From assembly GCA_002319875.1 (NCBI GenBank), contig DCFS01000274.1, positions 3,299 to 9,211 on the forward strand: a DNA stretch of 5,913 bases. Reading direction: 5' to 3'. Source of the stretch: Treponema sp. UBA1798. GTDB lineage: Bacteria > Spirochaetota > Spirochaetia > Treponematales > Treponemataceae. The position numbers were made by a program, and so were the translations under genes. The notes under the pieces are model-generated. The model worked only from the letters and a program-made list of their open reading frames with translations, ran no database searches and was not told where the DNA came from. Positions 1 to 5,248 of the stretch are shown here, piece by piece. How positions within the stretch are numbered: position 1 is the first letter of the stretch; the number at the start of each line of letters is the position of its first letter.

Positions 1-155
1 GCAGAAACCGTTGTAAACAGGCCATCGATATAAGGAACAGGTGTCCCTGATGCATACAGAAGCGGAATCTGAAAAGCGATGGATCCCAATAGTGCAAAAC
101 CTATAAAATATGAAAACAGGAACATATTCGCCGATGAAAATTTTCTGCGCAACAT
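1..155 (-). CDS. TrkH/KtrB-family potassium uptake protein, N-terminal part (cut by window edge)
   Basis: The first 51 codons of a membrane subunit of a Trk/Ktr-type K+ uptake system are read from the ATG at 155 down to position 1, with no stop. A short basic N-terminus (MLRRKF) is followed by a hydrophobic helix at about residues 11-31. Next comes a segment reading YASGTPVPYIDGLFTTVSA, which matches the family pattern of the first M1 helix leading into the first pore region (typically 'PIS.....L.aLFTa.SA'). The protein would sit in the inner membrane and work with a cytosolic TrkA/KtrA NAD-binding subunit, which is not visible here. An in-frame stop lies at 181-183 just upstream, so the start must be near 155. 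No Shine-Dalgarno sequence is visible, but a promoter-like pair ends 7 nt before the ATG. The family call is fairly secure; TrkH and KtrB cannot be separated from this fragment. Confidence 0.82.
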   Translation of the reverse strand, partial: MLRRKFSSANMFLFSYFIGFALLGSIAFQIPLLYASGTPVPYIDGLFTTVS

Positions 156-162
156 GGTGTAT

Positions 163-191
163 ATACTAATAAGAATATCCGTTTATCGCAA
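163..191 (-). promoter_or_regulatory. Candidate promoter for the trkH-like gene, leaderless geometry
   Basis: On the minus strand, TTGCGA (186-191) and TAGTAT (163-168) are separated by exactly 17 bp. Only 7 nt separate the -10 hexamer from the ATG at 155, so transcription would start at or next to the A of the start codon. No Shine-Dalgarno sequence lies between them, which fits a leaderless mRNA. This is prediction from spacing and hexamer match only. Confidence 0.4.
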
Positions 192-297
192 GGGTTCCCT
201 ATAGCCCCCTGATTTATGCATTGAGTATTACGTCCACAGGGAGTGGCTTTTATTCGTACAGGAAATTTAATCCCCGCAGCCGGCGGCTTGATATTGA

Positions 298-326
298 TTG
301 ACTTTTTCCTCCAGGCAGTACACAAT
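298..326 (+). promoter_or_regulatory. Candidate promoter for the glycosylase operon, leaderless geometry
   Basis: TTGACT (298-303) and CACAAT (321-326) are separated by 17 bp. The -35 is good and the -10 matches 4 of 6 consensus positions. The -10 ends 6 nt before the ATG at 333, and no Shine-Dalgarno sequence precedes that ATG. If real, the transcript would begin at the start codon. The rest of the divergent gap (156-297) shows no other strong site. Confidence 0.35.
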
Positions 327-332
327 TTCCGC

Positions 333-857
333 ATGAAGGAATCCGGTAATCTCCAGCACATAGTTCACACTCTTGCCCCTGTGTGGGACAGCCGGAGCCG
401 CGTTCTTATTCTGGGTACCATGCCGTCTCCGAAATCGAGAGCTTACGGCTTTTACTATATGCACCCCCAGAACAGATTCTGGCCGGTACTCGCTGCTGTG
501 TTCGATGAAAAGCTGCTCTATACATACGGCAGCAATCCTGAAAAAGCGTGTCTGGAGCGCAGGGAACTTGTATTACACCATGGCCTTGCATTATGGGACG
601 TACTGGCTTCCTGCGACATTCATGGTGCAGATGATGCATCGATACGGAATCCTGCACCGAACAATCTGCTGCAGATAATCAGAGGCTCTGAAATAGCAAG
701 GATATTTACAACCGGACAGACCGCTTATACATTATATACAAAGATGTGTGAACCGGTCACACATATCAGGGCAGACTGTCTGCCGTCTACAAGTCCGGCG
801 AACAGAGGCCGTTGGCCTCTGGAAAAACTGATTGAAGCATACCGGATACTGCGGTAA
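333..857 (+). CDS. DNA-deoxyinosine (hypoxanthine) / uracil-DNA glycosylase, UDG superfamily
   Basis: A 174-residue single-domain cytosolic base-excision repair enzyme. The family removes deaminated bases (hypoxanthine, in some members uracil) from DNA, leaving an abasic site. Visible motifs are the active-site segment GTMPS (28-32) continuing to HPQNRFW (44-50), whose Asn47 is the likely catalytic asparagine of the family-6 HDG type. These are followed by LALWDVLASC (85-94), a DASIRNPAPNNL segment (101-112), FTTGQTAY (125-132) and the DNA-intercalating-loop-like LPSTSPAN (150-157). Length agrees with the family. The frame stays open upstream to a GTG at 243, but the added 30 residues resemble no part of the family and that GTG has a GGGA only a base or so away, so the ATG at 333 is preferred. 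It lacks a Shine-Dalgarno sequence. The gene is followed 22 nt later by a dehydrogenase gene and is probably co-transcribed with it. Confidence 0.85.
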   Translation: MKESGNLQHIVHTLAPVWDSRSRVLILGTMPSPKSRAYGFYYMHPQNRFWPVLAAVFDEKLLYTYGSNPEKACLERRELVLHHGLALWDVLASCDIHGADDASIRNPAPNNLLQIIRGSEIARIFTTGQTAYTLYTKMCEPVTHIRADCLPSTSPANRGRWPLEKLIEAYRILR

Positions 858-866
858 TATTTTTAC

Positions 867-873
867 GGGAGGA
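867..873 (+). promoter_or_regulatory. Shine-Dalgarno sequence fixing the dehydrogenase start
   Basis: GGGAGGA lies 6 nt before the ATG at 880. This selects that start over the in-frame ATG at 832, which lies inside the glycosylase coding region and has no such site. Confidence 0.8.
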
Positions 874-879
874 AAGTCC

Positions 880-1848
880 ATGGGAAAAAAAGTGTTATGT
901 CTGTGGGATCTTACGGAAGAGCAGAAAACATCACTTGTTGCGGCAGGCGGAGGTGCATGCGAGTTTATATTCACCAGTATAAAAAAAGTGACAAAGGAAC
1001 AGGCGAATCATGCAGAAATCATTTTCGGGAATATTAATGCCGATCTTATCAGGGATTCCGTCTGCCTGAAATGGCTGCAACTCAACTCCGCCGGTACGGA
1101 TCAGTATGTTGCTTCCGGAAAGCTGCCCTCTTCCGTAAAACTGACAAATGCGACAGGTGCTTATGGGCAGAGCGTTGCGGAACATATGTTTGCAGTAATG
1201 CTTATGCTTATGAAAAATCTGCATTTATACCGCGACAGCCAGAACAATGCGGTATGGTCTGACTGGGGAACCGTTACAACCCCGGAAAATTCACGAATCC
1301 TTATAAACGGACTGGGAGACATCGGAAACTATTTTGCCGGTCTGTGTAAAAAATTCGGAGCCTATACGATAGGTCTCAAACGGCATATCTCACCGAAACC
1401 GGATTTCATCGATGAACTGTATACCAGCGAAAAGCTTGACGAAATTCTTCCTTCTGCAGATGTCATCGTATCGATACTTCCGAACACTAAAGAAACTGCC
1501 GGTTTATGGAATATTCAGAAATTTTCATTAATGAAAAAATCCGCATTTTTTATCAATGCAGGCAGAGGGAATGCCGTAAAGCAGGAAGATTTATACACGG
1601 CACTGAAAAAACAGATTATTGCAGGAGCCGGAATCGATGTCACAGTCCCGGAACCGCTGCCTCCTGATTCAAAATTATGGACGGTCCCCAACCTTATACT
1701 GACACCGCATATCGCCGGAGAATTCCATCTTGCAGCAACATTCATAAGGATTCTGGAAATAGCACGGAAAAATCTCATTTTATATCTGGAAGACAAGCCG
1801 TTGATCAATGAAGTTGACTTTTCTACCGGATACAGAAAATCAGTCTGA
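880..1848 (+). CDS. D-2-hydroxyacid dehydrogenase (NAD(P)-binding, phosphoglycerate dehydrogenase-like)
   Basis: A 322-residue cytosolic oxidoreductase of the family that interconverts 2-oxoacids and D-2-hydroxyacids using NAD(P)H. The N-terminal substrate-domain half includes WLQLNSAGTDQY (65-76), the usual 'Q..saG.D' segment. The helix QSVAEHMFAVMLML (97-110) leads into the cofactor domain. The Rossmann loop is GLGDIG (144-149). The catalytic triad is visible: Arg229 in INAGRG, Glu258 in DVTVPEPLP and His277 in TPHIAG. Length is normal for the family. The exact substrate (glyoxylate, hydroxypyruvate, lactate, branched oxoacids) cannot be told from sequence. It is the second gene of an operon with the DNA glycosylase, with no obvious functional link between the two. 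Its stop codon overlaps the end of the convergent histidine kinase gene by 9 bp, so no terminator fits between them. Confidence 0.9.
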   Translation: MGKKVLCLWDLTEEQKTSLVAAGGGACEFIFTSIKKVTKEQANHAEIIFGNINADLIRDSVCLKWLQLNSAGTDQYVASGKLPSSVKLTNATGAYGQSVAEHMFAVMLMLMKNLHLYRDSQNNAVWSDWGTVTTPENSRILINGLGDIGNYFAGLCKKFGAYTIGLKRHISPKPDFIDELYTSEKLDEILPSADVIVSILPNTKETAGLWNIQKFSLMKKSAFFINAGRGNAVKQEDLYTALKKQIIAGAGIDVTVPEPLPPDSKLWTVPNLILTPHIAGEFHLAATFIRILEIARKNLILYLEDKPLINEVDFSTGYRKSV

Positions 1849-3324
1849 CATTCCTGCTTCGGGAAGTTCCAGCACGATATCTGTTCCCCGGCCCAATTCA
1901 CTGCGGGCAGAGACAGTCCCGCACGATATCATCATAATAGTACGGACAATGGCAAGTCCCAACCCGGATCCGCCTGTTTTACGGTTATGGGAAGGATCTC
2001 CCCGGTAAAACCGCTCAAATATATGCGGCAGTGACTCCTTCTTTATTCCCGGACCGTTATCCGAAATTACAATGGAAACAGTTCCCGGGGTATTGCCATA
2101 TGAGGCGGTTATCGTTATTGCCGCCTTATCTCCCGCAAATTTGACACTGTTTGAAACAATAATCGTAAAAGCCTGATACAGAAGTTCTTCATCTGCACGG
2201 ACAGAAAATTCTCTGTCAACACGAACAGAAATCCTGACACCGGGAGCCCAGACAACAGTATCTTCTGCAAGTCTGCGCAGCAGCGGTACAAGCGGAACTT
2301 TATGAAAATCAAGTTTTATTTGTCCGTTTTCAAGACGCGCAAGCTGCAGCAGATTTGTTATAACAGATTCCATGGAGTGAACTTCGCCGATAAGCAGATC
2401 AAGAGATTTTTCAAGCTGGACAGGATCGTTTTTCCCCCACCGGCGGATCAGGTTTGCGTGTCCGAGAATTACCGCCAGCGGTGTTTTCAGTTCATGAGAA
2501 ACATCAGCGGTAAACTGACGTTCCCGGTCAAAATCGGTTTTAAGCCGCGCAAACAGTTCATTAAATGTAACGGCAAGTACATCCAGTTCATCACCCTGCC
2601 CTGTCAGGGGTAAAGACTGATCGAGATTTGCGCTTCCGATTTTCTGTGCAGCCTTTGTCATTTGAAGTACCGGCTTCATCGTTCGCTTTGTAATCAGGAA
2701 AGCTGCCCAGTATGAGATAAACAAAAGCGGCAGAAAAGCAAACAGCAGAATTCGTGGCATGCCTGAAAGAAGTTGCTCCGCAGTATCCTGATCCATATTC
2801 AATGCAGTCTGGACAATGACAGCACCGGGAATTGTAGATCCGTACTGCTTTGCGCCGTACAGAATATTCAAATCACCATCCGTAAAATAATTTTTTCTGG
2901 TATACCGCCGGGTATGACCGTCAGTCAATGGAAGCTGCGGTAAAAAAGGATCATTTGTTTCCAGAATAGTGTCACTTCCGGCCCTGTAAACCGTAAACGA
3001 CAGATAATAAGGCAACTCTGCAGTAAACGGCAAATGATTCGGGCCCGGGCCCGGGCCCGGACCCGGAGAAAGCTTGCCCGGAGGACTGTCAGGATGGTCT
3101 GAAAAAGGTGGTAAACGGGAATCCGAAACGTTGCTGAATATGGAAGCTATCCGCTCCATCGATGATACAAGCATTTTGTCCTGCCGCATCCGTACGTTAT
3201 AACGTAGCAGAAGAACAAGAGAAACGGACAGCAAAAGAATAATAACGGCAATCAGCAGGGAAAAACGGAGTGCCAGTCTTTGCGCTGTCGAGACATGCAA
3301 TTTCAGCGACCTAAGTTTTTTCAT
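1840..3324 (-). CDS. Sensor histidine kinase with HAMP domain, partner of the adjacent response regulator
   Basis: A 494-residue inner-membrane kinase that autophosphorylates on histidine and passes phosphate to the regulator encoded just upstream. Order of parts: basic N-terminus; transmembrane helix 1 (about 19-41); extracytoplasmic sensor region (about 42-189) with a Pro-rich segment and a PGPGPGPGP repeat at 87-95; transmembrane helix 2 (about 190-211); HAMP (about 212-264, with MKPV and the DELD segment); the H-box DVSHELKTPL with phospho-acceptor His277. The ATP-binding domain has an N-box around Asn392 (IIVSNSVKF), DNGPGI (422-427), the F-box HIFERFYRG (434-442) and GGSGLGLAIV (451-460). 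All catalytic boxes are intact, so it should be active. The ATG at 3324 overlaps the regulator gene by 14 nt without a clear Shine-Dalgarno sequence, which suggests translational coupling. The signal sensed is unknown; the sensor region does not match a domain I recognise. Confidence 0.93.
   Translation of the reverse strand: MKKLRSLKLHVSTAQRLALRFSLLIAVIILLLSVSLVLLLRYNVRMRQDKMLVSSMERIASIFSNVSDSRLPPFSDHPDSPPGKLSPGPGPGPGPNHLPFTAELPYYLSFTVYRAGSDTILETNDPFLPQLPLTDGHTRRYTRKNYFTDGDLNILYGAKQYGSTIPGAVIVQTALNMDQDTAEQLLSGMPRILLFAFLPLLFISYWAAFLITKRTMKPVLQMTKAAQKIGSANLDQSLPLTGQGDELDVLAVTFNELFARLKTDFDRERQFTADVSHELKTPLAVILGHANLIRRWGKNDPVQLEKSLDLLIGEVHSMESVITNLLQLARLENGQIKLDFHKVPLVPLLRRLAEDTVVWAPGVRISVRVDREFSVRADEELLYQAFTIIVSNSVKFAGDKAAITITASYGNTPGTVSIVISDNGPGIKKESLPHIFERFYRGDPSHNRKTGGSGLGLAIVRTIMMISCGTVSARSELGRGTDIVLELPEAGMSD
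3040..3066 (-). repeat. GC-only hexanucleotide tandem repeat encoding (Pro-Gly)n in the kinase sensor domain
   Basis: Read on the minus strand, the unit CCGGGC (one GGT variant) repeats about four and a half times, coding PGPGPGPGP at kinase residues 87-95. The tract is pure G/C and self-complementary in an otherwise moderate-GC gene. Because the period is 6 nt, gain or loss of units changes linker length without breaking the frame. Confidence 0.9.
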
Positions 3325-4009
3325 TTTCAGGAGTGTCCCGTACTACATACCCGGAACCCCGTATAGTAGAAATATACTCTTCCCCGGCTTTTTCATCTAT
3401 CTTGGAACGGAGATATCGTATATATACATCAACAGAGTTTTCATCAATATAGTGGCCTTCACCCCATACCGCGGTAATGATTCTGTCCCGGCTCAGTACT
3501 ATATTTTTGTTTTCGAGCAGAGTTTTAAGCATAAGATATTCGGTTTTCGAGAGTTCTACAGACTGTTTATTCAGAAGGACATTCATACTGTCCGGATACA
3601 GTTCCAGATTACGTACCTTCAGACAGGAGTCCGGAACGCTGCTCTTATCGGAGGTCCGGCGCATAACCGCACGCATACGTGCAAGCAGTTCCTCTATTTC
3701 AAAAGGCTTTGCCAGATAATCATCCGCACCCGCATTGAGACCGTTTACTTTGTCATATGTTTCACCCCGGGCAGTAAGCAGTATTACCGGTACATGAGAA
3801 TTTTTTCTGATTCTGCGGAGAACTTCCAGCCCGCTTAATCCCGGAAGCATGATATCAAGGAGAATAATATCAGGAACTGCAGACTCGAAAAGTATCAGAG
3901 CCTCCCTTCCGTCGGCAGCATACGATACTTCAAACCCCTCGTGCTGCAATTCAAGCTGCACGAAACCTGCAATACCGGCATCATCTTCCACTACAAGTAC
4001 TTTTGCCAT
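3311..4009 (-). CDS. OmpR/PhoB-family response regulator
   Basis: A 232-residue cytosolic transcription factor. The receiver domain (about 1-118) has the acidic pair Glu8/Asp9 with Asp10, the phospho-acceptor Asp52 in LLDIMLPG, the switch Thr79 in ILLTA and Lys101 in AKPF. The C-terminal winged helix (about 128-226) shows ELSKTEYLMLKTLLENKNIV, followed by the recognition-helix stretch SVDVYIRYLRSKID and the wing YISTIRGSGYVV. These are the hallmarks of OmpR/PhoB-type regulators, which usually bind tandem direct repeats. The start ATG shares its A with the TGA stop of the upstream exported-protein gene (TGATG), and the 3' end overlaps the kinase start by 14 nt, so all three genes are translated as a coupled unit. 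A tandem 11-bp repeat in the 4471-4643 intergenic region is a plausible binding site. The specific regulon cannot be named from sequence. Confidence 0.95.
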   Translation of the reverse strand: MAKVLVVEDDAGIAGFVQLELQHEGFEVSYAADGREALILFESAVPDIILLDIMLPGLSGLEVLRRIRKNSHVPVILLTARGETYDKVNGLNAGADDYLAKPFEIEELLARMRAVMRRTSDKSSVPDSCLKVRNLELYPDSMNVLLNKQSVELSKTEYLMLKTLLENKNIVLSRDRIITAVWGEGHYIDENSVDVYIRYLRSKIDEKAGEEYISTIRGSGYVVRDTPENEKT

Positions 4010-4470
4010 CAGTTTTGTTCCCCCTCTTCCGGTTCATCAAAGGTACCTTCATAGTTCGAACAAAGCGCGTCAAACTGCTTCTGCGCAAGCAGCGTCCCGT
4101 TAAAACTTTCCGCATTTTTCAGTTCAAGGCAGAATGTTTTTTTTGAGGGTACAGGCAATTCAATGCGGAGGATCGTTCCCGCCTTGTTGAACACAATAAG
4201 CGTTTCATCAGGCAGTGAAAAACCATCGATCAGTATCTGCTGTTTCTTCACTGTCCTCGGGTCAATAGGAACATTAAAGCGGATATCGATGCGCTGTTTC
4301 CCGTTTTCCGTTTTCTTTGCTTCAATTTTTTTCACATAAAATCTGGTGCCGGTTGACACCATACGCTTCCCATGGTATGGCATAGCAGGATGACAGTTGT
4401 TCTGCATGCGCTGGGCATAGGCCCCGCTAGTGAGAAAAAAGATGATCGCAAATACTGCAAACCCTTTCAT
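4009..4470 (-). CDS. Small exported protein with possible Ig-like (Big_5-type) fold, first gene of the two-component operon
   Basis: A 153-residue protein not recognised as a named family. The N-terminus is a classic signal peptide: MKGF, a hydrophobic run to about residue 14, and cleavage likely after AYA (19). The mature start contains NNCHPAMPYHGKRM (24-37), dense in potential metal ligands (Cys26, His27, Met30, His33, Met37); further cysteines are at 114 and 137. Residues about 44-118 look all-beta. They contain IDIRFNVPIDPRTV (61-74) followed by ILIDG, a pattern like the bacterial Ig-like domain whose strands read 'i.f..piDp.Tv'. The tail is acidic (DEPEEGEQ). The stop overlaps the regulator start by 1 nt, so a link to the two-component system is likely. 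It could be an accessory sensor or a signal-binding partner of the kinase; that role is inference. No Shine-Dalgarno sequence precedes the ATG, but the signal peptide supports this start. Confidence 0.8.
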   Translation of the reverse strand: MKGFAVFAIIFFLTSGAYAQRMQNNCHPAMPYHGKRMVSTGTRFYVKKIEAKKTENGKQRIDIRFNVPIDPRTVKKQQILIDGFSLPDETLIVFNKAGTILRIELPVPSKKTFCLELKNAESFNGTLLAQKQFDALCSNYEGTFDEPEEGEQN

Positions 4471-4479
4471 AGTCTTAGT

Positions 4480-4488
4480 AGTATAATA
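4480..4488 (-). promoter_or_regulatory. Candidate -10 region for the two-component operon
   Basis: On the minus strand the overlapping hexamers TATTAT (4483-4488) and TATACT (4480-4485) sit 12 and 9 nt before the ATG at 4470. No convincing -35 is present at 16-18 bp, as expected for an activator-dependent promoter. The mRNA leader would be only a few nucleotides and has no Shine-Dalgarno sequence. Confidence 0.4.
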
Positions 4489-4520
4489 AAGTATTTTTCT
4501 GAATTTGTGTTTAAAATCGG

Positions 4521-4550
4521 GATTAGACTTTTCTAATCTTTTTCCAATCT
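4521..4550. promoter_or_regulatory. Candidate operator: inverted repeat fused to an 11-bp tandem direct repeat
   Basis: GATTAGA (4521-4527) and TCTAATC (4532-4538) form a perfect 7-bp inverted repeat with a 4-nt centre. TTTTCTAATCT (4529-4539) and TTTTCCAATCT (4540-4550) abut as direct repeats, identical at 10 of 11 positions and one helical turn apart. It sits between the two divergent promoters, where an OmpR-type regulator would be expected to bind. The repeats are seen directly; the operator role is inference. Confidence 0.5.
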
Positions 4551-4611
4551 TCTTTTCATGATACAGCTCCTTGTATACCGTATATTCAGTAGTGTACGAC
4601 GGATTCCGGCG

Positions 4612-4617
4612 TATAAC
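4612..4617 (+). promoter_or_regulatory. Candidate -10 for the divergent exported-protein gene
   Basis: TATAAC matches 5 of 6 consensus positions. It would give a leader of roughly 20 nt that includes the Shine-Dalgarno sequence at 4631-4636. The 17-bp-upstream hexamer (GTAGTG) is a poor -35, so an activator may be needed. This is weak evidence on its own. Confidence 0.3.
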
Positions 4618-4630
4618 ATTTTAATTCACG

Positions 4631-4636
4631 AAGGAG
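4631..4636 (+). promoter_or_regulatory. Shine-Dalgarno sequence of the gene starting at 4644
   Basis: AAGGAG lies 7 nt before the ATG at 4644, an ideal spacing. It contrasts with the divergent operon, whose first gene has none. Confidence 0.85.
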
Positions 4637-4643
4637 TATTTCC

Positions 4644-5078
4644 ATGAACAAAACTTTTTTGAAACGTACGGCAGTTGTTATCACCGCAATTTCTCTTGCA
4701 GCACTTCCTGTTTTTGCAAAAACAGGAAATAGAGGAAACGGTTCAAGGGACTTCGACGAACGCCGCGGAGAAATGCCATGTGAAGGATTCGGCCCGGGTA
4801 TGGGATTCGGAAGATTCGGCAGCCCGGACTCAAAACAGACAATGGGAACAGTTTCCTCTGTCAACAAGGATAATGGACTGATAACGGTTACGGACGTGGA
4901 CGGGAAAGACACTCAGATCCATATCAATCCCGCAACAAGGATTATCGAAGACAATACCAGAAGGCCGGAACTGGCAGAAATCGACAGTATTAAAAAAGAC
5001 GACTGGGTTATGGTTTCTACATTCAATACTGATACAAAAACTCCCGAAGCGGCCTTTATTTTTATCAGGAATAAATAA
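4644..5078 (+). CDS. Small exported protein, probable OB-like (DUF5666-like) domain
   Basis: A 144-residue protein with a strong signal peptide (MNKTFLKR, hydrophobic to about residue 24, cleavage likely after VFA at 25). The mature N-terminus is low in complexity: a Gly/Arg-rich stretch, then MPCEGFGPGMGFGRFG (44-59) with one Cys and two Met residues. Residues about 66-142 look like a small beta barrel. GTVSSVNKDNGLITVTD leads to a threonine (98) in INPATRI, and IDSIKKDDWVMVS (113-125) matches the usual 'l.dik.GD.V.v' strand of DUF5666-type domains. Such proteins are periplasmic or surface-exposed and of unknown function. It has a clear Shine-Dalgarno sequence and its own terminator downstream. 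It is divergent from the two-component operon and shares its regulatory region, which makes it a prime candidate target of that regulator. The domain name is a pattern-based suggestion. Confidence 0.82.
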   Translation: MNKTFLKRTAVVITAISLAALPVFAKTGNRGNGSRDFDERRGEMPCEGFGPGMGFGRFGSPDSKQTMGTVSSVNKDNGLITVTDVDGKDTQIHINPATRIIEDNTRRPELAEIDSIKKDDWVMVSTFNTDTKTPEAAFIFIRNK

Positions 5079-5100
5079 TCGGATAGCCTGATCAGTATAC

Positions 5101-5132
5101 TGTTTTCAGAATATATCAAAGTTCTGAAAACA
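5101..5132. repeat. Perfect 11-bp inverted repeat downstream of the exported-protein gene
   Basis: TGTTTTCAGAA (5101-5111) and TTCTGAAAACA (5122-5132) are exact inverse complements around a 10-nt centre. There is no T-run on the plus side and the stem is AT-rich, so it is not a standard terminator. It could be an mRNA 3' stabilising stem or a protein-binding site. Confidence 0.7.
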
Positions 5133-5147
5133 CATCACTCTTCTGTT

Positions 5148-5191
5148 AAGGTACCAGACAGGAGCCTCCCCTGACTGGTATCTTTCTTTTT
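5148..5191 (+). terminator. Rho-independent terminator of the exported-protein gene
   Basis: The arms AAGGTACCAG-A-CAGG (5148-5162) and CCTG-A-CTGGTATCTT (5170-5184) pair with one A/A mismatch and one G-T wobble around a 7-nt loop. The T-rich run TTTCTTTTT (5183-5190 and adjacent) follows directly. It lies about 70 nt after the stop at 5078. Confidence 0.75.
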
Positions 5192-5208
5192 ACATTATGG
5201 GCAGCTCT

Positions 5209-5226
5209 AAAAACTGAAATTTTCAG
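5209..5226 (-). terminator. Weak candidate terminator of gdhA
   Basis: On the minus strand a short stem, CTGAA/TTCAG with a 3-nt loop (5214-5226), is followed by TTTTT (5209-5213). It lies about 23 nt past the gdhA stop. The stem is only 5 bp, so the call is tentative. Confidence 0.3.
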
Positions 5227-5248
5227 ATGTTCCCTTATAAGATTCCGG

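Noticed and set aside
243..332. Upstream extension of the glycosylase to a GTG at 243
   Set aside because: The extra 30 residues resemble no part of the family. The GTG has no properly spaced Shine-Dalgarno sequence, and a promoter-like pair lies inside this stretch.
101..361. 86-codon open frame on the minus strand
   Set aside because: It runs across the divergent promoter region and overlaps the trkH-like start in another frame. Its protein has no recognisable features, while the overlapping frame gives a clear TrkH/KtrB match.
832..879. Earlier in-frame ATG for the dehydrogenase
   Set aside because: It lies within the glycosylase gene with no Shine-Dalgarno sequence. The ATG at 880 has GGGAGGA at 6-nt spacing and the family's usual N-terminus.
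1854..1870. Small hairpin CTTC-GG-GAAG past the dehydrogenase stop as a terminator
   Set aside because: It has only 4-bp arms, no T-run, and lies inside the kinase coding sequence.
1515..1901. 128-codon open frame on the minus strand
   Set aside because: It is antisense to the catalytic end of the dehydrogenase and shows no independent protein signature.
3452..3838. 128-codon open frame on the plus strand
   Set aside because: It is fully antisense to the response regulator, which has every catalytic residue. The frame has no domain signature or ribosome-binding site.
4586..4912. 108-codon open frame on the minus strand
   Set aside because: It is antisense to the exported-protein gene, which has a signal peptide and Shine-Dalgarno sequence. 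Its Pro-rich content simply mirrors the Gly-rich sense strand.
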